A stretch of 12,272 nucleotides of DNA from Chloroflexota bacterium (GTDB taxonomy: Bacteria; Chloroflexota; UBA6077; CF-72). Positions 5,881-12,272 of this stretch are shown in pieces. Made by a program: the position numbers and the translations under genes. The DNA is taken from positions 1 to 12,272 of the forward strand of contig JAFAPL010000608.1 of assembly GCA_019247135.1 (NCBI GenBank), given 5' to 3'. The notes beneath the pieces are model-generated. The model was not told the DNA's origin. It saw only the letters and a program-made list of their open reading frames with translations, and did not search any database. The number at the start of each line of letters is the position of its first letter. The stretch's first letter is position 1.

Positions 5881-6804
5881 GTGATTCGAGCCACGCGGAC
5901 AATCCTGGACGTGCTCGGCCCAGCAGGCATGGACCCGGCGGGGTTACGGCGCGTCGCCCCGCTGCATGACGAGGTACTCGACCCGAGCGTGGATCGACCT
6001 CAGGTCGGCGACGTCCCCGAGATGGTCCACGAAGACGGCCAGGCGCGCGTCCTGCGCGGCGACAGCGGTCGGCTCACCACCTCGCACCTCGCGCCCGGCG
6101 CCGGCGCGAACCTGATCGTGACCTCGCCGCCGTATGCGCTCGGCGTCGACTACGGGGACACCGCGTACGCCGACGATCAGCCGTACACGCAGTACTTGCG
6201 ATGGGTGGAAACGTGGGCCAGCACGCTGCTGCGCATCAGCGCGCCGGATGGACGCGCGTGCATCAACATCCCACTCGACTCGAACAAGGGCGGCAAGCGC
6301 GCCATCTATGCCGATTACTTGCGCATCTTCCAGGACGTCGGCTGGACGTATCAAACGAGCATCGTCTGGAACGAGCAGAACATCAGCCGCCGCACGGCCT
6401 GGGGCTCCTGGCTATCGCCGTCGGCGCCGTTCGTGACGGCCCCGGTCGAGATGATCGCGGTCTTCTATAAGGAGAGGTTTCGGCGGCCGGCGCGAGACGG
6501 CCGACGGGGCGATATCACGCGCGAAGAATTTCTCGCCTGGACGCTCGGCGTGTGGACATTCGGGGGTGCGAATCCGCGCCGGGTTGGCCATCCGGCGCCG
6601 TTTCCAGAGGAGCTGCCGCGGCGGCTGATCAAGATCTATAGCTATCCGGACGACCTCGTGCTCGACCCGTTCTGCGGGTCGGGAACGACGCTGGTCGCGG
6701 CTCGACGGCTGGGTCGGCGCGCGTGCGGGGTGGAGATCAATGACGTGTTTTGTGAGCTGACGGTGCGCAACCTGCAGACGGTCGAGCTAGCAGCGGCTTC
6801 GTAG
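5881..6804 (+). CDS. Site-specific DNA methyltransferase, N4/N6 amino type, beta class
   Basis: A 307-residue S-adenosylmethionine-dependent methyltransferase of the N6_N4_Mtase family. The catalytic motif IV, TSPPY (81-85), precedes the AdoMet-binding motif I, LDPFCGSGTTLVAARRLGR (261-279), which is the order of beta-class enzymes. Motif X is visible as HPAPFPEELPRRLIKIYS (237-254). SPPY is commonest in N4-cytosine enzymes but also occurs in N6-adenine ones, so the modified base is left open. A target-recognition region probably lies in residues 165-235. The start is uncertain: GTG 5881 has no Shine-Dalgarno, and in-frame ATGs at 5929 and 6022 would still keep every motif; the first 48 residues are poorly conserved in style. 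No endonuclease or specificity subunit is adjacent, so the enzyme looks solitary. Confidence 0.88.
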   Translation: MIRATRTILDVLGPAGMDPAGLRRVAPLHDEVLDPSVDRPQVGDVPEMVHEDGQARVLRGDSGRLTTSHLAPGAGANLIVTSPPYALGVDYGDTAYADDQPYTQYLRWVETWASTLLRISAPDGRACINIPLDSNKGGKRAIYADYLRIFQDVGWTYQTSIVWNEQNISRRTAWGSWLSPSAPFVTAPVEMIAVFYKERFRRPARDGRRGDITREEFLAWTLGVWTFGGANPRRVGHPAPFPEELPRRLIKIYSYPDDLVLDPFCGSGTTLVAARRLGRRACGVEINDVFCELTVRNLQTVELAAAS

Positions 6805-6919
6805 TACCGCGAGAGGTGGCGGCTGGCTCACAGGCACGGCGACATGGCGGCCGCCTCGCTGGTGCACCCGCGACGGCGCGACAAAACGGCCTGGGCGCAG
6901 GCACGCACACGCCGAAGGG

Positions 6920-7540
6920 CTACATGTTGCTGACGAACGCCCCCGCTTCGCGCGGCAGGGCGATGCTCGTGCGGCACGTCGCGCACTCGCCGATAAAGCC
7001 TTCCGCCGTCGCCTGCACCTCGAGGTGGTGTCCTCTCTGGCATACCCAGCCGCGGATGCGCGCGGGCCGGCCATGCACGAGCGCGTACTCGGGCACGTCG
7101 TGCCGCACCAGGCTGCCCGCGCCGACCAGTGCCCACCGACCGATCCTCACGCCCGTGATCACCACGGTGCTGGCGCCCACTGAGGCGCCGTCCTCGACGA
7201 CGATGCGGCCCAGCTCCCAGTCGTCGGTCGACTTGAGCGACATATCGGGGTTGACCGCGCGCGGCAGCAGGTCGTTCGTGAAGCAGACCTGAGGACCGAT
7301 GAAGACGCCGTCGCCGGCGGTCAGGCCTTCGTATAGGAGTGCCTGGTTCTGGACTTTGCAGTTGCGACCGAGTCGAACCCCCACGCCGACGTAGACTTCG
7401 GCGCCGATGATGCTGCCCGCGCCGATTTCGGCGTCCTCGCGAATATGCGCCTGGCGCCAGACCCGGACGCCCGGACCGAGGCGGGCACCTGGCGAGACTT
7501 CGGCGGTCGGATGGATAGAGAGGCTTTCCTTATTGGCCAT
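6920..7540 (-). CDS. Left-handed beta-helix N-acetyltransferase, WbpD/WlbB-like
   Basis: A 206-residue hexapeptide-repeat acyltransferase. Repeats of the [IV]-G-x-x-x form run from about residue 9 to 85 and from 118 to 160. FTNDLLPRAVNPDMSLKSTDDWEL (87-110) is the characteristic insert of WbpD/WlbB-type enzymes, which acetylate the 3-amino group of UDP-2-acetamido-3-amino sugars made for surface polysaccharides. The ending ALVHGRPARIRGWVC (153-167) is also typical. A C-terminal zinc-ribbon-like tail follows: Cys167, Cys186, Cys189, with Arg169 in place of the usual second Cys. ATG 7540 is the only sensible start. There is no Shine-Dalgarno, and a GATAAT on the minus strand (7562-7557) may give a near-leaderless transcript. 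The gene converges on the methyltransferase and diverges from the PBP gene. The exact sugar substrate is unknown, and no partner dehydrogenase or aminotransferase is in the window. Confidence 0.85.
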   Translation of the reverse strand: MANKESLSIHPTAEVSPGARLGPGVRVWRQAHIREDAEIGAGSIIGAEVYVGVGVRLGRNCKVQNQALLYEGLTAGDGVFIGPQVCFTNDLLPRAVNPDMSLKSTDDWELGRIVVEDGASVGASTVVITGVRIGRWALVGAGSLVRHDVPEYALVHGRPARIRGWVCQRGHHLEVQATAEGFIGECATCRTSIALPREAGAFVSNM

Positions 7541-7552
7541 GACACACGTGGC

Positions 7553-7562
7553 TAGAATTATC
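7553..7562. promoter_or_regulatory. Overlapping divergent -10 boxes
   Basis: On the plus strand TAGAAT (7553-7558) matches TATAAT at five positions and lies 27 bases before the PBP start. On the minus strand GATAAT (7562-7557) matches at five positions and lies 16 bases before the acetyltransferase start. The two share bases, so RNA polymerase could serve only one direction at a time. Clear -35 boxes are not seen for either. Confidence 0.4.
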
Positions 7563-7580
7563 CGCGGCCGACGCCGCGGA
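7561..7580. promoter_or_regulatory. Perfect dyad in the divergent control region
   Basis: TCCGCGGC (7561-7568) and GCCGCGGA (7573-7580) are perfect inverted repeats around a four-base centre. The dyad sits just after the plus-strand -10 box and ends five bases before the PBP ATG, so it would be a hairpin in the PBP leader or an operator covering its transcript start. A CACGTG palindrome at 7545-7550 lies on the other side of the -10 boxes. Confidence 0.45.
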
Positions 7581-7585
7581 CACGC

Positions 7586-10264
7586 ATGCGGCTACTGCTG
7601 ACCGGCCTGACCCTACTCGTCTTCCTGGGCGCGCTCGCGTTCGCTGCGGTGATGGGTCTGTACGCGTACTACGCGCGCGACCTGCCCGACCCGGGCACGC
7701 TCTCGCATCGGCAGCTCTTTCAGACCGCCCGCATCCTCGATCGCAACGGCAACCTCATCCAGGACGTCAATGACCCATCCGGCGGCCGACGCACGCTGGT
7801 CAGCCTGTCAGACGTGCCCCAGGTCATGCGCGACGCGACCGTCGCGGCGGAAGACTCCTCCTTCTATCAGAACCCAGGCTTCGACGTCCGCGCAGTTATT
7901 CGCGCCACGTTTCAGTGGATTCGTAGCGGCTCGCCGCAGAGCGGTGCGTCCACAATCACACAGCAGCTCGTCAAAAACACTCTGCTCGGTCCGGAGCAAA
8001 CAGCAGAGCGCAAGATCAAAGAGGCATTTCTGGCGATGGAGCTCACACGTCGTTACTCCAAGGACCAGATCCTCGAGATGTATCTGAATGAAATCTCGTA
8101 CGGCAATCAGGCCTACGGTATCGAAGCCGCGTCGGAGACGTATTTCCACAAGCCCGCGAAGGATCTGACCCTGGCAGAGGCGTCGCTGCTGGCTGGACTC
8201 CCGCAGGCGCCTTCGTATTACGACCCGTACACGAATATGTCGGCGGCGAGAGAGCGTCAGGCGTATGTCCTGGACCAGATGGTGCGAACCGGAGCCATCT
8301 CCGAGTCAGATCGCGCCGCGGCAGCGGAGGCTCCAATTCAACTCGCGCCGGACGCGGGCGCTACCCCGCAGGAAGCGCCGCACTTCGTCAACTACGTGCG
8401 GCAGCTGGTCGAGGATCAGTTCGGAACCGAGGCGCTCTATCGCGAGGGACTGCAGATCACGACCTCGTTGGACCTGGACCTGCAGCACGCGGCGGAGCAG
8501 GCGGCACGCGCGCATATTGCCGATATCCGCGCACGCAATGCGACCAATGCCGCGCTGGTGGCCGTTCAGCCGAACACGGGCGAAGTGCTGGCGATGGTCG
8601 GCTCAATTGATTTCAACGACCCAAGTATCAACGGGCAGGTCAATGTTGCGTTGGCCTTACGACAGCCTGGTTCGACACTCAAGCCGTTTACCTATGTGAC
8701 GGCGTTCGAGCGGGGATGGAATCCGGCGACGATGATGTGGGACATCCCTACGACATTTCCAGGCGGATACAAACCCAACGATTTCGACAACAAATTCCCC
8801 GGCCCGATGACCGTGCGCGACGCCCTGGCGCAGTCGCGCAACATTCCAGCGGTCGAAGCGCTCCAGTTCGTGGGTGTGCCGGACATGCTCGCGACCGCGC
8901 ACCGCATGGGCATCGAGGATCTACGCGAGCCAGATCGGTACGGGCTGTCGGTGACGCTGGGTGGTGGCGAAGTCAAATTGCTCGACCTGACGTACGCGTA
9001 CTCCGTGTTCGCCAATGGAGGCCGACAGGTCGGCGCCACCATAGCAGCGGATCGATACGAGAACGGTTTTCGAGATTTCGATCCCGCGGCGATTCGCAAG
9101 ATCACTGACGCCAGCGGTAAGGTCCTGTATGAATACAAACCGCCGCAAGGCAGTCAGATCGTCGATCCGCGAGTCGTCTATCAGGTCACGTCCATTCTTT
9201 CCGACGACAAGGCGCGGCAACCGACGTACGGGGCAAACAGTCCGCTCGTGCTGGCCGGGCATCCGGCCGCGGTCAAGACAGGCACGACCGACGAGTACCG
9301 CGATTCCTGGGTGGTCGGCTACACGCCCGATCTGGTCACGGGCGTGTGGGTCGGCAACACCGACAATACTCCGATGAAAGACGTGCTCGGGGTCGCAGGT
9401 GCGGGACAGATCTGGCATGACTTCATGTCCTCGGCACTGCAAGGCACGCCTGCGCACCAGTTCGAAGCGCCGCAGGGCGTTGTGCAGGCGGAGGTGTGCG
9501 CACTTTCGGCGATGTTGCCGACGCAAGCATGCCGTGAGAGCACGCTGCCGATTCACGGCACCCGCAAGGACTTCTTCGTGCCCGGGGTGAACCTGCCAAC
9601 CGATCAGGACAACTGGCACCAGCAGGTCGCCGTGTGCAAGGTCAACGGCAAGCGAGCCACACCCCTGGTGCCAGAGAACGCGCGGGAGCTGGCTGTGTTT
9701 GTAACGCTCCCACAGGCGTACCGAGCGTGGGGGACGGCAAACGGCTATCTCAGTCCGCCAACTCAGGATTGCAGTGACGTGTATCAAGGCGAGCGGATCG
9801 CGCAGATCACGTCACCTTCGGCTACCGACCGCATCGTCGTGGGGCAGACGCTGCAAATCGTCGGCTCCGCATACATCGATGATTTCTCTACGTACACGCT
9901 CGACGTCGCGGCTGGCGATAGTCCGACGCAGTGGACGAGCATCACCAATCAGCGCAAGCAGGCGGTCGATCGGGCGTTGCTCGGCGTCTGGAACACCGCG
10001 GGCCTGGCGCCCGGACGGTATCAGCTCAGGCTGCGTGTCTTCGACAGTTTTCTCAATACAGTCAGTAACCAGGACTCGCAGCCGCTCACCCTGACGCTGG
10101 TGGCGCCCGCGACGCCAACGCCCACGCCGCAGCCCGCGGCGACGCCGACGGCAGGTCGGCCGACACCGCCGCCGGGCACGCCGGGGACGCCAGTGACGCC
10201 GGGTGCCACGCTGCCCCGAACCGTGGTCGTGACGCCAACGCTACACGCGACACCACACCCTTGA
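7586..10264 (+). CDS. Bifunctional class A penicillin-binding protein (PBP1A/1C type)
   Basis: An 892-residue peptidoglycan synthase. Residues 1-29 are a membrane anchor. The GT51 glycan polymerase domain shows AAEDSSFYQNPGFD (87-100, catalytic Glu89), GASTITQQLVKN (120-131), RKIKEAFLAMELTRR (142-156) and ILEMYLNEISYG (162-173). The first motif has Asn96-Pro where E. coli PBP1a-type enzymes have His-x. The transpeptidase domain has S363-T-L-K366, S417-R-N419 and K564-T-G566, so the active site is complete and the beta-lactam target intact. After about residue 630 comes an extension with four cysteines (638, 649, 684, 729), then a beta-sandwich-like region (about 738-840, ITSPSATDRIVVGQTLQIVGSA...), then a Pro/Thr-rich tail (841-892) probably threading the outer envelope. 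It starts at ATG 7586 with no visible Shine-Dalgarno. Confidence 0.95.
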   Translation: MRLLLTGLTLLVFLGALAFAAVMGLYAYYARDLPDPGTLSHRQLFQTARILDRNGNLIQDVNDPSGGRRTLVSLSDVPQVMRDATVAAEDSSFYQNPGFDVRAVIRATFQWIRSGSPQSGASTITQQLVKNTLLGPEQTAERKIKEAFLAMELTRRYSKDQILEMYLNEISYGNQAYGIEAASETYFHKPAKDLTLAEASLLAGLPQAPSYYDPYTNMSAARERQAYVLDQMVRTGAISESDRAAAAEAPIQLAPDAGATPQEAPHFVNYVRQLVEDQFGTEALYREGLQITTSLDLDLQHAAEQAARAHIADIRARNATNAALVAVQPNTGEVLAMVGSIDFNDPSINGQVNVALALRQPGSTLKPFTYVTAFERGWNPATMMWDIPTTFPGGYKPNDFDNKFPGPMTVRDALAQSRNIPAVEALQFVGVPDMLATAHRMGIEDLREPDRYGLSVTLGGGEVKLLDLTYAYSVFANGGRQVGATIAADRYENGFRDFDPAAIRKITDASGKVLYEYKPPQGSQIVDPRVVYQVTSILSDDKARQPTYGANSPLVLAGHPAAVKTGTTDEYRDSWVVGYTPDLVTGVWVGNTDNTPMKDVLGVAGAGQIWHDFMSSALQGTPAHQFEAPQGVVQAEVCALSAMLPTQACRESTLPIHGTRKDFFVPGVNLPTDQDNWHQQVAVCKVNGKRATPLVPENARELAVFVTLPQAYRAWGTANGYLSPPTQDCSDVYQGERIAQITSPSATDRIVVGQTLQIVGSAYIDDFSTYTLDVAAGDSPTQWTSITNQRKQAVDRALLGVWNTAGLAPGRYQLRLRVFDSFLNTVSNQDSQPLTLTLVAPATPTPTPQPAATPTAGRPTPPPGTPGTPVTPGATLPRTVVVTPTLHATPHP

Positions 10265-10291
10265 TCCAGAACTAACGAGATTCCAACACGC

Positions 10292-10305
10292 GAGTGTTTA
10301 CACTC
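10292..10305. promoter_or_regulatory. Dyad upstream of the FmdB-type gene
   Basis: GAGTG (10292-10296) and CACTC (10301-10305) are inverted repeats around TTTA. TACACT (10299-10304), a four-of-six -10 match, is part of the dyad. A protein bound here would block that -10. As an RNA hairpin it is too short and has no T-tract to end the PBP transcript convincingly. Confidence 0.3.
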
Positions 10306-10307
10306 TC

Positions 10308-10314
10308 GGTGGAG
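10308..10314 (+). promoter_or_regulatory. Shine-Dalgarno for the GTG start at 10325
   Basis: GGTGGAG lies 10 bases before GTG 10325, and the encoded MPIYTYTC is the invariant-style FmdB beginning, so this start is well supported although it is not ATG. Confidence 0.6.
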
Positions 10315-10324
10315 TCTCCCGTAC

Positions 10325-10687
10325 GTGCCGATCTATACCTATACCTGTACTGCCTGCAACGATGTGATCGAGAAGCGCCAGAGCTTCTCGGATCCGCCAC
10401 TGACCACCTGCGAACAGTGCGGGGGTGCACTGCGTAAGGTGATCCATCCGGTTGGCATCGTGTTCAAAGGCAGCGGCTGGTACATCACGGACTCGCGCTC
10501 GTCGAGCTCGACGGCCTCGTCGTCGAACGGCTCGAGCACCTCGAGCTCCGACGGCTCGGGTTCGAAGAGCGAATCGGCCACGTCGACCTCCAGCGAATCG
10601 AAGCCCACGACATCCTCGACGTCCTCGAGCGAATCGAAGCCCACGACGCCGTCGAAGTCCTCGAGCGAATCGAAGTCCACGGACTAG
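10325..10687 (+). CDS. FmdB-family zinc-ribbon protein with Ser-rich tail
   Basis: A 120-residue protein. Residues 1-53 are the FmdB/CxxC_CXXC_SSSS regulatory-type zinc ribbon: MPIYTYTCTAC (Cys8, Cys11), then TTCEQCGG (Cys29, Cys32), then KVIHPVGIVFKGSGWYITD (38-56), the standard ending of the domain. Function in most bacteria is unproven; the name comes from a proposed regulator of the formamidase operon in Methylophilus. From residue 57 the protein is low complexity, mainly Ser with Thr, Lys, Glu and Pro, including 12-residue units of the type SESKPTT-x-x-x-SS. The Ser run is a usual feature of the family, the repeat is not. The dtd start follows the stop by 19 bp, which suggests co-transcription. 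Confidence 0.9.
   Translation: MPIYTYTCTACNDVIEKRQSFSDPPLTTCEQCGGALRKVIHPVGIVFKGSGWYITDSRSSSSTASSSNGSSTSSSDGSGSKSESATSTSSESKPTTSSTSSSESKPTTPSKSSSESKSTD
10592..10680 (+). repeat. 36-bp tandem repeat in the FmdB tail
   Basis: AGCGAATCG begins at 10592, 10628 and 10664, giving two exact 36-bp (12-codon) steps; around it TCGAGCGAATCGAAGCCCAC is largely conserved. An earlier AGCGAATCG at 10568 is offset by 24 bp. The unit encodes SESKPTT and variants. Repeats in whole codons can gain or lose copies without breaking the frame. Confidence 0.7.
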
Positions 10688-10691
10688 CGGG

Positions 10692-10705
10692 GGGGCTAGC
10701 GCCCC
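10692..10705 (+). promoter_or_regulatory. Small hairpin covering the dtd ribosome-binding region
   Basis: GGGGC (10692-10696) and GCCCC (10701-10705) pair around TAGC. The G-run at 10689-10695 is the only Shine-Dalgarno-like sequence before ATG 10707, so folding would hide it; translation arriving from the upstream gene, which stops at 10687, might not open it fully. Confidence 0.35.
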
Positions 10706-10706
10706 T

Positions 10707-11174
10707 ATGCGCGTGCTGCTGCAGCGGGTTACCGAGGCCCGGGTGGCCGTGGACGGAAAAACCGTTGGCGCGATCGGCACTGGTTGGCTAGCGCTGGCAG
10801 GCGTTGGCCACGGTGACACGACCACGATCGCGGATCAGGTCGCGGACAAGATCGCGAATCTGCGGGGTTTCGAAGACGAGCAGGGCAAGACGAACCGTTC
10901 GGTCCTGGATGTTGGCGGCTCGGTCCTCCTCGTCAGCCAGTTCACGTTGTTTGCGGACTTGAGTCGTGGGCGACGGCCGGGCTTTACGGCGGCTGCGCCA
11001 CCTGAGGAGGCGAACGCACTGGTCGATTTCGTCGCTCAGGCGCTGCGCCAGCGCGGGCTGCACGTTGAGCAAGGGCAGTTCGGCGCGCACATGCAGGTCA
11101 GCCTGATCAATGACGGACCGTTCACGCTCTGGCTCGACATTTCGCCGCCGACCGCCAATTCCCGCGAGGCTTAA
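10707..11174 (+). CDS. dtd: D-aminoacyl-tRNA deacylase
   Basis: A 155-residue cytoplasmic enzyme that removes D-amino acids, and glycine mischarged on tRNA-Ala, from tRNA. The whole family signature is present: MRVLLQRVTEARVAVDGKTVGAIGTGWLALAGV at the start, LRGFEDEQGKTNRSVLDVGG (about 52-71), SQFTLFADLSRGRRPGFTAAAPPEEA (about 77-102), FGAHMQVSLINDGPFTLWLD near the end. The Gly-cis-Pro element is in NDGP. Length is normal. ATG 10707 gives the exact family N-terminus; upstream sequence in this frame is FmdB-gene shadow. It lies 19 bp after the FmdB-type gene and 16 bp before the membrane protein gene, so the three are probably one operon. Confidence 0.95.
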   Translation: MRVLLQRVTEARVAVDGKTVGAIGTGWLALAGVGHGDTTTIADQVADKIANLRGFEDEQGKTNRSVLDVGGSVLLVSQFTLFADLSRGRRPGFTAAAPPEEANALVDFVAQALRQRGLHVEQGQFGAHMQVSLINDGPFTLWLDISPPTANSREA

Positions 11175-11190
11175 CCAGGCCGTTCAGCGA

Positions 11191-12222
11191 ATGTCCTGGC
11201 TGCGTGCGCTGGCCCTGGTCGCCCTTGGGCTCGCGGCGCTCGTCTGGTTGATCCCAGCAGCGCCGATGACGGGTGATGGCCAGCACTACATCGAGTTCGT
11301 CCGCAATGGCCTGCAGCACGGCGCGTCGAGCTGGCACGAGCGGCGATTACTGGGCCCGTTGATCGTGCGTGCGATGCCGATCGACGCGCAGCCAGGTTTT
11401 CTCGTCCTCACGCTCGCGTCCCTTGCCGCCACGGCCGTGCTGATGTGGCAATCCACAGGCAGCCTGCTGGCGATTCCGCTGCTGTTCGCGACGTGGGTGG
11501 CTGCACCGAACGTCCGCGAATACGGGCTGGTGGATCCGCTGGCCTGGGCGTTCGTGGCCGGTGTATGGCTGGCGACCGTGCGCAAGCAGTGGCTGCTGGC
11601 GGGGGCCATCGCAGCCATCGGCGTGGTAGCCAAAGAGGTGGTCGTCCTTGCCGCAATCGCCGCGGCCGCGGCCGCGTGGCAGCCGCGCAGACCATACGTC
11701 GCACTCGGTGTGGCCGCGCCAGCGGTGCTCATAGTCGGATTGCTGACCGTACTGTTTCCGGGCTCGGGGGGCGACGCACGCGCGTACGTGATGAAGTGGA
11801 TTCAGGATGGTCTGGGTTCGCTTGGGCCTGCGCGCGTTGTGTTTTTGCTTTTTGCTTCGTACGGAGCGCTATGGCTGCTCGTCCCGCGCGGATTCATGAT
11901 GTTGCCAGCGCATTTGAAGCGCGCGGGTCTTGTCTATCTCGTGGCGGCGATCATTTTGCCGCTCGTCGGGTCTCCTGAGCGCATGGAAGAAGCGATCTTT
12001 CCGCTGTTTGTTACCAGCGCAGTTCTCGCGACAAAAGACGACGTAAAAGTCGGCTGGATATTGGCGATCGGGAACATGCTATTTGTCGCGCGTATCGGTG
12101 GCAGCGCGGACATTCCGACGTTGCTCGCGTGGGCGGGACTGCTTGTTGCATGCTTGCTCGCGGCGCTCACGTACGTGGCCCCAAAACTGGTTTTGCGTAC
12201 CGTGGCATCCTTATTGCGCTAA
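11191..12222 (+). CDS. Polytopic membrane protein, possibly GT-C-like
   Basis: A 343-residue protein with about nine to ten hydrophobic segments (near residues 5-24, 69-86, 91-105, 113-130, 134-162, 168-189, 214-232, 245-260, 267-281, 288-300 and 309-330). Charged motifs sit at loop edges: GDGQHYIEFVRNG (28-40), ERRLLGPLIVRAMP (50-63), REYGLVDPLAW (109-119), AKEVVV (147-152) and SPERMEEAIFPLF (261-273). An early Asp followed by R-x-L-x-P, and a K-E in a later helix, recall GT-C polyprenyl-phosphate-sugar glycosyltransferases, but it is short for that fold and I do not recognise a named family. ATG 11191 is preferred; an in-frame ATG at 11110 would overlap dtd by 65 bp and add an uncharacteristic basic leader. 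No clear Shine-Dalgarno. It is probably the last gene of the fmdB-dtd unit. Confidence 0.75.
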   Translation: MSWLRALALVALGLAALVWLIPAAPMTGDGQHYIEFVRNGLQHGASSWHERRLLGPLIVRAMPIDAQPGFLVLTLASLAATAVLMWQSTGSLLAIPLLFATWVAAPNVREYGLVDPLAWAFVAGVWLATVRKQWLLAGAIAAIGVVAKEVVVLAAIAAAAAAWQPRRPYVALGVAAPAVLIVGLLTVLFPGSGGDARAYVMKWIQDGLGSLGPARVVFLLFASYGALWLLVPRGFMMLPAHLKRAGLVYLVAAIILPLVGSPERMEEAIFPLFVTSAVLATKDDVKVGWILAIGNMLFVARIGGSADIPTLLAWAGLLVACLLAALTYVAPKLVLRTVASLLR

Positions 12223-12229
12223 GTCACGA

Positions 12230-12265
12230 CTCCTGAAGGCGAAATATCCCCGCACATTTCAGGAG
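12230..12265. terminator. Inverted repeat after the membrane protein gene
   Basis: CTCCTGAA (12230-12237) and TTCAGGAG (12258-12265) are perfect inverted repeats with a 20-base loop, starting eight bases after the stop codon. No T-run is seen before the window ends. It may be a weak terminator, or an operator for whatever lies downstream. Confidence 0.35.
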
Positions 12266-12272
12266 CACATCA

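Noticed and set aside
6846..6855. GGCGGCCGCC palindrome between the converging methyltransferase and acetyltransferase genes as a terminator
   Set aside because: It is a 10-bp self-complementary GC sequence without loop or T-tract, common by chance at this G+C; the rest of 6805-6919 shows no better hairpin.
1523..10264. A beta-lactam resistance or sensing module formed by the acylase and the PBP
   Set aside because: They are about 3.7 kb apart with unrelated genes, a divergent gene and separate promoters in between, and the PBP active site is ordinary. Adjacency alone does not support a joint system.
10298..10825. Minus-strand Arg/Gly-rich ORF opposite the FmdB-type gene and dtd
   Set aside because: Its repetitive RGLRFARG composition is the reverse reading of the Ser-rich 36-bp repeats, and it crosses two recognised genes.

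Overview
The window is GC-rich bacterial DNA (roughly 65 % G+C by eye) and carries ordinary chromosomal genes. I see no rRNA, tRNA, CRISPR array, insertion sequence or phage gene. Several features suggest a soil or aquatic Chloroflexota-like lineage, possibly one that touches Actinobacteria: a PAC2-family protein with an acidic C-terminal extension, a class A PBP whose tail is a long Pro/Thr-rich stretch, a short FmdB zinc ribbon with a Ser-rich tail, GTG starts and several genes with little or no Shine-Dalgarno sequence. This placement is inference from protein style, not from a marker gene.

Layout. 1-167: 3' end of a membrane subunit resembling DmsC/NrfD anchors. 359-1339: PAC2-family protein. 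1397-1457: a compact cluster of three exact-period 12-bp CACGTGACG repeats abutting a TCTGAG/CTCAGA dyad, upstream of a penicillin-acylase-type Ntn hydrolase (1523-3904). 3994-4021: a good sigma-70-type promoter, followed by a strong 5'-leader hairpin and a Shine-Dalgarno. 4081-5754: a secreted protein split over three overlapping reading frames by two opposite frame changes; restored, it would be 557 aa, with a signal peptide, a DUF4424-like beta domain, a TPR-like stretch and an ARC6/IMS-like C-terminal domain. 5881-6804: a beta-class SPPY DNA methyltransferase with no restriction partner in view. It converges on 6920-7540 (minus), a WbpD/WlbB-type left-handed beta-helix N-acetyltransferase with a degenerate zinc ribbon. 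That gene diverges from 7586-10264, a bifunctional class A PBP. Then come 10325-10687 (FmdB-type zinc ribbon with 36-bp repeats in its tail), 10707-11174 (dtd, D-aminoacyl-tRNA deacylase) and 11191-12222 (polytopic membrane protein, GT-C-like), which look like one operon with 16-19 bp gaps. A final dyad lies at 12230-12265.

How the genes relate. The acetyltransferase and the PBP concern the cell surface and share one short divergent control region. The acylase and the secreted split protein act outside the membrane or at it. fmdB-dtd-membrane protein is a probable transcription unit linked to translation quality control only through dtd. I found no clear multi-gene defence or biosynthetic system. 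The least explained elements are the repeat/dyad cluster before the acylase and the domain combination of the frame-split secreted protein.
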